Below, one piece after another: positions 1 through 9,902 of a DNA stretch of 64,000 bases; the first letter of the stretch is position 1; each line of letters begins with the position of its first letter. The stretch lies in the NCBI GenBank assembly GCA_963995505.1, contig OZ023180.1, forward strand, positions 2,046,501 to 2,110,500, written 5' to 3'. This DNA comes from Hypericum androsaemum (lineage: Eukaryota > Streptophyta > Magnoliopsida > Malpighiales > Hypericaceae). Below the pieces are notes generated by a model that saw only the letters and a program-made list of their open reading frames with translations, had not been told where the DNA came from and made no database searches. The translations under genes were made by a program, and so were the position numbers.

Positions 1-305
1 TATCAAGCTCGATCTACACTCTAGAGCTTCACTCGCTCAACAATGGTGTTTCTCTCTCCTCTTCTCTCTCTGTCTCTCTCTCTCTCTCTACACAAGGAAG
101 AAGATACAGGAATAGTGACTGAGAGGTGGGTATTTATAGTGCCCACAGCCTAGGACTATTTGGTGTCGGCAGGGGCAAAATCGTCCACCAGAAATCACAT
201 TTCTGGCCGCGGATGAATAGTACCCAGTCAACATGTGAACAGTAACTCCGTATATTCAACGCGTAAACAGTAACTCCGTATAGTACGAAGTCTCCATACC
301 CAACA
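1..305 (-). mobile_element. LTR-like end, cut by window edge
   Basis: Read on the minus strand this stretch starts with TGTTGGGTATGG at 305, as many plant LTRs do. It has a TATA-like TATAAATA about 150 bases in (near 135-142), then a GA-rich leader (62-95). A short internal duplication with the core CAGTAACTCCGTAT lies at 238-282. There is no polypurine tract just outside base 305, so this is either a 5' LTR of an element extending to the left or a solo LTR. The second LTR and any coding region are not in the window. Confidence 0.45.
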
Positions 306-666
306 GATACAACGAAAAAAAAATATTCTTAAAAGGGTCACTCTGAAACGGGGAAAAGCTCACTACTTGCGACTAATTTCACGAAATTCCAAAAGAAAAG
401 AAGAAAAAAGTTTCTATCTTTGGTGTTGTTTTGCAATGGCGAGGAAATGAGAGAGAGAGAAATTTGTTTCCGTTTGGGGTAAGAATGGCGGTACGGTGTA
501 GAGGGAGGGACTAGGGAGGGATCGATGACGAACAGAAGCCGAGGCAGAGTGATTAATATTTTGAACTCCTTTATAAGTTGGCGGAAACTTCTGCCCTTTA
601 TTATTCTCTCTCTAATTTGTGGGGCCACTTCGAGTCCATTTTATGATTTTAATAAACATGAATTGG
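306..666. other. Intergenic, no gene seen
   Basis: No supported gene. The stretch is AT-rich with a short GA run near 450-460. The reading frames here have no recognisable domain. Confidence 0.5.
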
Positions 667-675
667 GTATGATTT

Positions 676-1681
676 GGGTTTTTTACCAATATGGTGATAC
701 TACCTTATTATTTACCAAAATAGTATTACTATTGAAAATATTCCAAAAGTGGTGTCCATTTTCAAGATTGAAAAAAAATTTCGACCTAAGGACCCTAGAT
801 CTAAATTTTTTTTCGATTTGGGACATAAATCGAAAAAAAATTTTCACTTCCGTCGTCGAAAGTTTATTTTCTATTTGGTCCCAGGTCGAAAAAAACTTTC
901 GACCTGAGGACCTAGATCAAAATTTTTTTTTGATTTGGTACCTACCTTATCAGACAAGAATCTGGAAAGTGAGATTTCGAGTGGATTTTTTTATCCGGAT
1001 AGGTCCCAGATCGAAATATTTTTTTGACCTGAGTCCCCGACAATTTATTTGAACCCCGACCCCGGATACGAAAAAACCAAAAAAAATTTCGACCCCCGCT
1101 CCCTCTGACTTTGCTGCTTCGCCGTTCCTCCCCGCCGTCTCGCCGTTCGCCGCTTCCTCCCCGCCCTTGGTCCTCGTTCCGTCTCCGCCGTTCGTCCTTG
1201 TCGCCGTTCCTTGTCGTCGGCGTTCCGTCTCTCGCCGTTCTTCCCCGCCGTCCGTCCTCCCCGTCGTTCCATCCTCCGGCCTTCCTCGTGTCCTGCCCGC
1301 CATTTCGTCCTCTGGCCGTCCTCGCTTCCTCCCCGCCGTCATCTCCGCCGTTCCTCCCTACCGCCGTTCCGCCCCTCGGTATAAATCCAACTTCGTCCGG
1401 ATTCTGTGGGAGATGACCTTAGATCGAAAGAAAATTTCGATCTGGGTCCTCAGGTCGAAAGTTTTTTCGATCTGGGAGCAAATCAAAAATAAATTTTCAA
1501 CAACGGAAGTCAAAAAAAATTTCGATTTTGGTCCCAAGTCAAAAAAAAATTTCGATCTAGGATCCCTAGGTCAAATTGTTTTTTCAATCTTGAAAAGGGA
1601 CACTACTTTCGGAATATTTTCAATAGTAACACCATTTTGATAAATAATAAGGTATTGTACTACCATATTGGTAAAAAATCC
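676..1681. mobile_element. Non-autonomous MULE, long TIRs (element A)
   Basis: The two ends are long inverted repeats: the sequence from 676 into the 780s reappears reverse-complemented at about 1570-1681. The termini are GG(G/A)TTTTTTACC. They are flanked by GTATGATTT (667-675) and ATATGATTT (1682-1690), a 9-bp target duplication with one mismatch, which is diagnostic of Mutator-like elements. The arms contain many TCGAAA / TTTCGA motifs. The centre (about 1100-1380) is a GC-rich, CCG-repetitive block with frames on both strands but no protein family I recognise. No transposase is present. Confidence 0.8.
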
Positions 1682-2331
1682 ATATGATTTAGATATTATT
1701 TTATCTTTTATCTGAGAAGTCAAAATAGTTCTAATTAAGATTAAGACTGTTCTTTTTTTTAGTATAAATATTACATCATCATTATATATGGCAGAGTTTG
1801 AAGTTGTATACTCTTACATGTCCTTTGGTAGGATTGCTCTTGTTTCAATATCAACTATTTTTATTTTTGATTTTTTTTCCCGAAATTGAGTAACTGACTT
1901 TAAAATCAAGGGAAAAGTACTATCTGAGTCATGTAGTTTATACCGATTTTACAATATGATCCTGAGGTTTATAAACGACTTTTTTGGTAGTTGTGATTTT
2001 ACCTTTTTTACGACAGAGGCTCGGAAAGGCCCCCAAGCCAAAAAACAACTCCGGACCTAGAAACGACGTCGCCCGATGATGAGGTGGCCTGCCACGTTAG
2101 ATATTTTTTCGCCTTGAAATGCTGATGTGTCATACAAAATAAAATATTCATTTTAATCACTGATTTTTTTAATCTTTTTCAAAAACCCATCTTCAATCCC
2201 AACCCAACTCAACCTAGTCCATCCCAACTCAACTCAACCTAACCTAACCTAACCTAACCCATCTTCAACCCACAAACCAACCCAACCCATCTTCTTCAAC
2301 CTTCAAACCAATTAATAAAAAAAATCTAACC

Positions 2332-2678
2332 CACCTCACCAACACGGACATCAACTACCCGTCCATGATAGTGGCTGGCTTGAGGGGGACAGCGACGATC
2401 AGGAGGACGGTTAGGGAGGTTGAGGGGAAGGGGTGGTAGTGTACTGGCTGAGCCATGTGGTGGAGCCCACGAGAGTGGAGGTGAGCGTGTGGCCCCGCCT
2501 GCTAGTGTTCACCCGGTTCAAGCCCGAGATGAGCTACTACGTGATGCTGAGGACGCGCGGGGTGAAGGGCAGGGGAAAGAGGTTCGTATTTGGGGAGATT
2601 GTCTGGTCGGATAGGACCCACTTGGTTCGGAGTTTGCTTGTGGTCTCCATCAATGCCTCCATATCTACTAGAGGTTAG
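2332..2678 (+). pseudogene. Captured subtilase C-terminal (Fn3-like) fragment
   Basis: Frames here resemble the C-terminal fibronectin-III-like region of plant subtilisin-like proteases. A first piece reads HLTNTDINYPSM followed by a RRTVREVEG-like stretch (compare the family's DLNYPS...TVTNVG). After a frame break, 2433-2678 reads VEPTRVEVSVWPRLLVF, then FVFGEIVWSDRTHLVRS, matching the family's FG.L.W.DG.H.VRSP ending. There is no catalytic domain, and the frame is broken, so this is a captured gene piece and not a functional protease. An inverted second copy of its start lies at 2842-2976. Confidence 0.75.
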
Positions 2679-2841
2679 TCCCCTGTCGATAAGGTCGATT
2701 TGAATCTTGCCGTCCTCTGCGTCCTTCTCTCTGCCAGCCGTTCCTCGCTCAGATGGTCTCCATCATCTTCAAACATGTCCAGGAAGATGTTGGGTTTCTT
2801 GATTGGAGGGATGAAGATTTTGGGTTTCTTGATTAAAATCT

Positions 2842-2976
2842 AACCCCCTCCTGATCGCCACTGTCCCCCTCAGGCTGGCCACCGTCCCCCTCAGGCCGGC
2901 CACCGTCATGGACGGGTAGTTGATGTCGGTGTTGGTGAGGTGGGCGTAGGAGGAGCACGTGGTGCCGGCCTCCTGG
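2842..2976 (-). pseudogene. Inverted second copy of subtilase fragment
   Basis: On the minus strand this reads EAGTTCSSYAHLTNTDINYPSM and then a repeated GLRGTVA-type motif. It is an inverted copy of the start of the fragment at 2332. It extends several codons further upstream in the parental gene, including the cysteine before DINYPS. The inverted repeat of the element therefore includes captured coding DNA. Confidence 0.65.
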
Positions 2977-3398
2977 AGGGGATTAGATTTTTTTATTAAT
3001 TAGTTTGAAGGTTGAAGAAGATGGGTTGGGTTGGTTTGTGGGTTGAAGATGGGTTAGGTTAGGTTAGGTTGAGTTGGGTTGGATTATGTTGAGTTGGGTT
3101 GGGGTTGAAGATGGGTTTTTGAAAAAATTAAAAAAATCAGTGATTAAAATAGATATTTATTTTGTATGACACGTCAGCATTTCAAGGCGAAAAAATATCC
3201 AACGTGGCAGGCCACCTCATCGTCGGGCGACGTCGTGTCTAGGTCCGGAGTTGTTTTTTGGCTCGGGGGCCTTTCCGAGCCTCTGTCGCAAAAAAGGTGA
3301 AACCACAACTACCAAAAAAGTCGTTTCTAAACCTCAGGATCATATTGCAAAATCGGTGTAAACCACAGGACTCAAATGATACTTTTCCCTAAAATCAA

Positions 3399-4775
3399 TA
3401 TCCTTAGCGAAAAGCAACACCTAGCTATATTAGTGTTTTTTAGAGTAAATATTCTTTATTAATAATAATAATAACATCGATACATACATTATATAACGGC
3501 AGAAAAAAACACCATCCCCTACCCGAGTTTTCACGCCGCCCCCCTCCCCCCTAACCCGAGTGGTGACTCCTCCTTTGTATCGAAGGATGTAGCCAATGGC
3601 TTCACTAAAAAACCAATTGTTACAAAACCCAGTAGAAAAAAGAGACAGCAGGGAAAACTAACTGTTTCGATCACACTGCTATACACGTCCACCACTCGAA
3701 TATTTTTAATAGTGAACAAATTCGCTATCTACATTTCACCTAGCCTAATATTAACCCGAATGATAACACATTTCAAGCTTATCACCCAAGTGGACCAGTG
3801 GCGCAGCCCCTCGCAAATACGTTTCTGCCAAGACAAACAGCAACCTTCTGCTTCAAGGACAAGAACCCATCCATGAAAGAAAGTCCTGGTTATTAAATCC
3901 CTGGCAATACTTCCACAAATTAGTCATTCCTCTGCAAGCTGTGTTAGGTGTTGATAATAATTTTTTAGGAAAACATGGTGAAAGTAATTGAGACAGAGTA
4001 ATTGTACCAATGTATGATCTAGGATCGGCATCTAACTAACAACTAGATAAAAACAAAAAAAATTAGAAAGATAATCTCTTACAAATATCCTAGCAAAAAG
4101 ATAAATAACAATTCTATCAAATATCTCCCTAATAGAAACATAAATAACAAACTATTAAATATCTTTCTAACGGATAACAAAACTGATTTTCTAGGGATAA
4201 AATTCAGGTGGGATACAAACTGAAACTTTCACTCCAACAATAGGCTACCGGGTCTCTCGTAAATAGAAAAGACTTTTTAAATATTATTCTTTTTCTCACT
4301 TTTTTTCTATGAGAGTAAATGGCCGTACTCATGTAAGACATATTTATCTGTTGTCGATTTTGAGTATGTTGATTGGATCTGGAATAATATAAGAGTATGA
4401 ATCACAGTAATTTTTTTAGGATCGAGGATTAAATAAAAGTCTAACTTCCAAAACTATTAAATGTTATGAATAGTTTCCATAACGACTCAACTCATACCCG
4501 GCCTTAAATGTTCGCCTTCTTTTGGCCAAGATAAATAACAAATTTTGTTCTATGTATATTTTTTATTCGAAGAAGAGGAGTAATATTCGGTTGTGCACTC
4601 TGTCAAATTTTAAATTTTATCTTTGGATGGGTAAAGAAAATAAGAAACGGATGAATTTCGTCAACTTTTTTACTACAAACACATTTCCAATTCACAATTT
4701 TAACCAAGTTCATTTTTTTCTTACCATTTTTTCCATCTTTCCACGCACACCCAAGACATAAATATTGTATATCTT
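3399..4775. other. Intergenic, AT-rich
   Basis: No supported gene. A C-rich patch lies at 3536-3552. The rest is AT-rich and lacks recognisable coding potential. Part may be downstream sequence of the minus-strand RPB7-like gene that follows. Confidence 0.45.
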
Positions 4776-4984
4776 GCCATAATATCTTAACCAGCCAATG
4801 GTTATATGAGAAGCCACAACTACGATACAACAGTCTCTAACCTAATCCCAGTTCGGACAAGATCCTCCACACAAGTAAGTTCCAAACGGGACTTGAAACC
4901 AGAATAATTCATCTAAGTATATACTAGGATGCTAATCTTCCGAAGCTTCACTCCCAGCTTGAAGTTCGACTATTCGTCATCGAA

Positions 4985-5575
4985 CTATTCGTCATCTGTT
5001 GCTGCTAACATATCAACCTCATTAGATCCACATAATGAAACAGGCCCGAGTGAATCACCGTCTATACTTGCCAGTAGCGCAAAATCCCTTGTCATGCCTA
5101 TACTTTTCTCTATCCATCTGACATCAAGCACTGAGAAACAAACCACAACATTTTTCTCTATCCTTGCAAGATCCTCATTCACGAAAGCCGGATGCTCCCC
5201 GGGTATAAATTGATAAGCTGGCATTTTCCTAGGGGAGAGAAAAGCATACTTGAGAGGTCCGCATCTTAAGAAGACTCCAGTTCTACGAACAAGGTAAACA
5301 ACTCCCTGCAGCGTTTCTTCTCTTACGGGGATGAAGGTTCGACAATTGAGCACAACACGTAATTTGATGTTGCCTGAGTCATCTGATGCCACCGTTCTAC
5401 CATAGCACCTCACTTTCGTCACTGCCAAGAAGTACCCATGAAATTTACTGGCCTTTTCATCAAGTAAATTCTTCATAATGCGCGAAGCAATAAATGCACG
5501 AGTAGTTGGTCCATCTCTCTTTATGTCCTGAACAGTAATTGCGACATCCCTTGCTATCTTTACTTCAGAAAACAT
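4985..5575 (-). CDS. NRPE7-like: RPB7-like subunit of RNA polymerase IV/V, copy 1
   Basis: The 196-residue protein has the RPB7 layout: an N-terminal tip domain (about 1-85) and an OB/S1-like domain (about 88-180). It contains GVV..V...GVFLRCGPL (91-108), KMPAYQFIPGEHP (117-129) and LASIDGDSLGP (168-178), which match the plant NRPD7/NRPE7 branch better than NRPB7. In the family this subunit forms the stalk with subunit 4; Pol IV and V act in RNA-directed DNA methylation. I chose the ATG at 5575 because CCAG|GTACCTGAT just before it is a good acceptor. An in-frame ATG at 5626 lies in the intron. A 5' UTR exon ends at 6555 (CAG|GTTCTC), giving an intron of about 970 bases; the coding part has one exon. 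It ends in AATDDE, three residues short of copy 2. Confidence 0.85.
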   Translation of the reverse strand: MFSEVKIARDVAITVQDIKRDGPTTRAFIASRIMKNLLDEKASKFHGYFLAVTKVRCYGRTVASDDSGNIKLRVVLNCRTFIPVREETLQGVVYLVRRTGVFLRCGPLKYAFLSPRKMPAYQFIPGEHPAFVNEDLARIEKNVVVCFSVLDVRWIEKSIGMTRDFALLASIDGDSLGPVSLCGSNEVDMLAATDDE

Positions 5576-6554
5576 ATCAGGTACCTGGCATTGAGAACAG
5601 ACCAAGAACGAAATTTCAGTAAACACCCAATGGCTCCCGAGGGTGATCAGAAAAGTTACGTAATAATAGTTCGGAGAAGCTCAAGAGAATAGCATGATGA
5701 TCTGAACATTCCAACCTGCTTCAAATCAAAGAAGCAAATCTAACATATGCCTTGCAACAATATCTAGGATATTAGCCCTCTGCAAGAAAACTTCCAAAGG
5801 AGTAATCTTGATTCGACATTAGCAGAAACACGAGTAAGAGGAATTAGCTAATCAACACAGATATCATGCTTCTATTCTACCACTTACCAGGAGGATTTAG
5901 CTAATCGACACAGATATCATGCTTCTAGTCTACCACTTACCAGACTCCAGAGTCCTCAAACATAAATAGAAATCAATGCTGGATTGACTCGAATCAACCA
6001 CAACCAAGCAGAAGACATTAAGAAGTGTCAAAAGCACATTCCAGAATGAGAAACGAAATCAAGGTAAGCACGATGCCCGACTAGTCAGTGGAATACGAAA
6101 GACGCCGACTTTTTTCCCGGAAATCTTCTAGAATTCAGAGTCGAGCATCAACAGAACGTATGTAGGGGTTCGCGAGATTCGAACTCGAGAACTCCTTTAA
6201 GAAATTCTAGTCTATTGAGACCAATTCTAATTGGTAGAAAGACACCAACTTTGCAACATACAAGAAACAAAAAAGACAACCCCCCAAAAGTATGGACCAG
6301 AGCCTATGTGCCCTATATAATAAGCCTCTAGTACAAGGAATTAGGAACACGAAAAGGCACCAACCAAGGTAATAATTTGACCTGTCTGTAGCTAATAATT
6401 CCATCTGGGTATTGGAAACTGAAGTTAAAAATGGCACCTTGGAGATTACTAGTATCTAAATTCACCTAAAATCAACAACCCTTTTCCAGAAATACAATAT
6501 GCAATTAACATCCGAAAGCTCCAAGATCTAATCTATACAGAGATGAGAGAGAAC

Positions 6555-6750
6555 CTGGGGTCGAGGCGGTGATGGGGTGTTTAAAGTGAATTGACCGGAG
6601 AAGAAGAGAAATTGGAGTTTAGGGAGGTGAAAATGACTTTCTTTCTTCAGAGAATTCTGTTCCTATATTTTCGAGATCTTTGGTATCCGATGCAGAGAAC
6701 GGAGAATCGAGTTCGTGGTTTTCTCATCGGTTGCCTCTGAAAAGAAGCTG
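6555..6750 (-). promoter_or_regulatory. 5' UTR exon / promoter-proximal region, copy 1
   Basis: The minus strand reads CCCAG|GTTCTCTC at 6555, a donor that pairs with the acceptor at 5585 just before the chosen start codon. The same arrangement is present at 14011-14013 in the duplicate, which supports a real non-coding first exon. The 5' end is approximate. Confidence 0.5.
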
Positions 6751-7112
6751 ACGTCCTATAAATTATAAATGGCAAATTACTCTCGAGTCCCTTACCTTTG
6801 GTCACCCTTCTCTTAGAATACCTGACTTTTGGAAAATGATTGTCCCGTCTCTAAGTTTTGATGATAATAGACTCTTGAGTCCTTGTAGCCGGAATATTCA
6901 TTTTTCTCCGGTGAACTCTCACTTGAAATGACCAAAATGTTCTCCTACTAAAAAATAAAAAAAATTATTTCATTCACCTTCTTCTTCCCCCACTTCATCT
7001 TCTTCTTCAACCTTTTGAAGACCATTAACAACAAAAAGAACATTAATCCAGGAACAAGAACACCAAGAATCACTAATAAGTCAAATACCCAATTTAATAT
7101 TAAAAATATTTA

Positions 7113-7731
7113 GGGAAAAGTCTACTTTAGTACCCTGTGGTATCGACCAAAATCACTTTAGTACCCTGTGGTAAAAAACTGATCAATCGAGTCATACTTA
7201 TTCCAATTAACATCAAAAAGGGCCTCGGGCAGCTGCCCGGAGCTGCCTGAACCTACCCGAACCCTGCCCGGGCTACGTGGCCAGCCACGTCACCAATTTT
7301 TGATGACGTGGCGCCACGTGGAGAGGAGGAGGAGGAGGAGGAGGCGGGGAGGAGGAGGAGGAGGAGGACGCGGGGAGGAGGAGGAGGAGGACGCGGAGGA
7401 GGAGGGAAGGAGGAGGAGGAGGAGGATGCGGGGAGGAGGAGGAGGGGAGGAGATGGAAACTATAAATTCAGTTTCCATCTCCTCCCCTCCTCCTCCTCCC
7501 CGCCTCCTCCTCCTCCTCCTCTCCACGTGGCGCCACGTCATCAAAAATTGGTGACGTGGCTGGCCACGTAGCCCGGGCAGGGTTCGGGTAGGTTCGGGCA
7601 GCTCCGGGCAGCTGCCCGAGGCCCTTTTTGATGTTAATTGGAATAAGTATGACTCGATTGATCGGTTTTTTACCACAGGATACTAAAATGATTTCGGTCG
7701 ATACCACAGGGTACTAAAGTAGACTTTTTCC
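7113..7731. mobile_element. Hairpin MULE nested in element C (element D)
   Basis: The element is flanked by a perfect 9-bp duplication AAATATTTA (7104-7112 and 7732-7740). It is a near-complete palindrome: the left arm runs to about 7460 and the right arm mirrors it around GGAAACTATAAATTCAG. The arms contain GCCACGTCA, GGGCAGCTGCCCG and a GGA/TCC triplet array. Frames inside are low-complexity Arg/Gly/Glu or Ser/Pro runs and are not genes. It is the same family as element G (39489-40588). Confidence 0.9.
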
Positions 7732-8119
7732 AAATATTTAATCTACCCAACTCAACAATCAATCAACCAAAAAAATTTGAATCAACCAAACCCAAAAATC
7801 TTCAATCTAATCAACTCCTCGTTGAAGCAACGCTTTACCAAAAACTTGTACCGCCCCCGGCCCAACAAGCATCATTCAACATTTTACCAAAAACCTTCAC
7901 AGACAACAAAACCTCGCAAGAAGGCGGCCACCTCGGACCAAACAATCACCATCATGACCACTCCTCTCCTTAGGTAACAACAAAACCCTCGAATGGATGT
8001 ACGACGAAGATGAAGAATAGTAGCGGATAGACGGGCAGACGCAGTAGCAGACACCGTAGGTGGTGATGGTGATTTCTGGGAACAACTTCTGGTACTTCCT
8101 TCTTCTTCGTCGATTTGTG

Positions 8120-8282
8120 GTCCACGTAGTCGCAGAAGAAGGGCTCCACCCTCTTCGCGGCTTCCAATGGGTCGTTCCCGCAGAACTGGACGAGCAATGA
8201 CCGCTCGTCCGGGCAGGTAGTGAACTCCTGGGAGCGTTACTTGGCACTGTCGCAGAAGGGCCAGGAGTGGAGCATCGGGGTG
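8120..8282 (-). pseudogene. Captured tRNA-dihydrouridine synthase (DUS1-like) fragment
   Basis: The minus strand reads TPMLHS, then after an in-frame stop EFTTCPDERSLLVQFCGNDP and EAAKRVEPFFCDYVD. This matches the N-terminal part of eukaryotic DUS1, whose family reads ..TPMLHSR..EFTTC..DRPLFVQFCANDP..CDYVDINLGCP. The match stops at the DYVD codon, consistent with capture up to an exon edge. It has a stop codon, lacks several residues after NDP and has no FMN-binding core, so it is not functional. Confidence 0.75.
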
Positions 8283-8855
8283 GAGGGGTAAAGCTGGGAT
8301 TTTGCAGCTACGGAGAGAGAGCTGCGGGCAGGAGAGAGAGCCGGGATTTTAGATTCCCAATCTTTGATTAATCTCGGGGAAGAATCCTAGTTTAACATTT
8401 GGTTCTTGGTGGTCGGAGTTGTCGGGAAGAAGGTCTGTCTGTGCTCTTTTTAAATGAATGTTATTGTGATGTTCATTTCAATGTCGATGATTGATTCGAT
8501 TGCTATTTCGAATTGATATTTTCAAGATTGGAGGTTGAAGATGAATTGGGGAAGAAGATGAAAGGGGAGAGATTTTTTTTTAGTGGGAGGAGTATTTTTG
8601 TCTTTTTAAGTGAGGGTTCGCCGGAGAAAAAAGAATATTCCAATTCCAGGGAGACAATTATTTTCCAAAAATCAGAGACCTTAGAGAGAGGGTGACCAAA
8701 AGTCAGGGACATGAGAGTAATTTGTCTAATTATTGTGCTCTGTGTGATAATTTGTCAGAAGGCGGATTTTGTGTGATATTAGAACATGTACAATTTCAAA
8801 AGCTTGCCTAAAATTCAAAAATAATGTTTTACTATAAAGTCTATTTTGTTGACTA

Positions 8856-9197
8856 ATTCATTTTTCTTAGACTAACAAATACTTAAATCAACACGCAAGT
8901 TGTTCAATTTAATTAAGAAAATCAAAGGTTTGGAATTCGAACTCTTGTGAATACAATAATATTAAATATTTGTTGTAAGATTTAGTAATCTGACAATAAT
9001 ACCTCCTGGATCACCCTCTTCGTTGTAACCCGCTAGTGTACTTGGAAAAGGAAAAATAATTCAGTGCTCGAGAGAGCTCCTCCCCCTTGTGACCGAATTG
9101 CCTTCATTCGGGAGCAAGCAACTGAATTTGAGAGAGGGTGACGGCTGTGCAGGTTGCAGCTCTCCATGAAAGTTCCAAGTATTGAACAGGCATTGAA
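8856..9197. other. Intergenic, AT-rich
   Basis: There is no gene. It contains an AT-rich motif (8929-8980) resembling 14694-14752. The last 100 bases may be upstream sequence of the RNase H-like remnant that follows. Confidence 0.4.
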
Positions 9198-9331
9198 GTG
9201 GAGCCCCCTAAGGATGGTTGGCTCAAGTTGAATACTGATAACTCTTCAAAAGGGAATTCTAATCGTGCGGGTGGAGGAGGAGTCATTCGTGACTCCAATG
9301 GCCTATTGTTATTTGCACATATCATTGGCAT
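9198..9331 (+). pseudogene. RNase H-like fragment of retroelement origin
   Basis: The frame reads PPKDGWLKLNTDNSSKGNSN followed by AGGGGVIRDSNG. This matches the start of the plant RNase H-like domain (RVT_3 type) found at the ends of LINE polyproteins and in dispersed pseudogenes, where W.KLNTDG...GG.GGVIRD is typical. The frame ends soon after and the rest of the domain is missing. Confidence 0.6.
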
Positions 9332-9858
9332 AGGATGAGGGCGGTTCGAATCAACTATTAGCTAGCTGATTGGTTCCACTTAATTATTAGTTATCCTTAT
9401 CGTTGTTAGGATGAGGTTAGGTCTTATCTTTATTAATTCGTAGTTGTTATCAGTTAGTTAAGCGGCCGGCTATATAATACCTTGGCACCCTAAAGTTTAT
9501 TCATCAAGAATTATAATAACTTTTCTTTGTGAAAATTACTCTAAAGTCTCTCGAGTTTGTTTAAATATACTAAAAAATTCTCACTGTTTGCAAAATACAC
9601 GCCGACATCCTTCGTGTTTGATTTTATTATATTTTTAGGTCCTTCAATGAGTTTTTCTTTTTTTGTCATTAAAATGACAAAAATACCCTTAGAAAAAAAA
9701 ATGCTGACATCATCTCGATAATTTTATTGTACAAAAAGTGCATCTTAAAAAAAAATCAAAGATCATCTTCTTCGTCCTCCTTCGAATCATCTTTCACCAA
9801 CGAATCCAGAAACCAGACATCCAGAACGAGCACACCTTCACCGGAGAGGGAATCTTTG

Positions 9859-9902
<44 letters not shown>

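Larger units (their letters stand above)
1910..3389. mobile_element. Pack-MULE with subtilase fragment (element B)
   Basis: The element is flanked by a perfect 9-bp duplication TAAAATCAA (1901-1909 and 3390-3398). Its termini, GGGAAAAGTA and TACTTTTCCC, begin TIRs of about 400 bp: 1910-2330 reappears inverted at about 3000-3389. It carries no transposase. The interior holds host-derived coding sequence, described separately. The TIRs include short AACCTA runs and a CGACGTCG-type region. It lies 219 bp from element A. Confidence 0.9.
6771..8726. mobile_element. Pack-MULE with DUS1 fragment (element C)
   Basis: The ends share TIRs of about 235 bp (6771-7015 against about 8500-8726) starting (G/A)CAAATTACTCTC. 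No clean target duplication is visible. The edges are supported by the duplicated locus: at about 14290-14320 the same flanks are joined without the element. It holds a captured fragment (8120-8282) and is itself invaded by element D. Element E at 9532-10690 has related termini, so C and E belong to one family. Confidence 0.75.
4776..8855. repeat. Tandem duplication unit 1 (RPB7-like gene)
   Basis: From about 4776 to 6770, and again from about 8731 to 8855, the sequence aligns with 12328-14427. This covers gene, 5' UTR, intron and upstream DNA. Unit 1 is interrupted by MULE C (6771-8726), which is absent from unit 2. A further similar AT-rich motif lies at 8929-8980 and 14694-14752, so the duplication may extend a little further. 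The DNA between the units is retrotransposon sequence. Confidence 0.85.

Noticed and set aside
950..1342. Open frames on both strands in the GC-rich core of MULE A
   Set aside because: Composition-driven Arg/Gly/Glu or Ser/Pro repeats with no family resemblance.
2235..2262. AACCTA tandem run
   Set aside because: Wrong unit for plant telomeres (TTTAGGG), and it is mirrored in both TIRs of MULE B.
3531..3719. 62-codon minus-strand frame
   Set aside because: Short, no domain, no conserved splice context.
6160..6200. tRNA-like T-arm text (GTTCGAATCTC) on the minus strand, also near 13640
   Set aside because: No acceptor stem, D arm or anticodon arm can be folded around it. It is part of the duplicated 5' UTR intron and at most a SINE-like trace.
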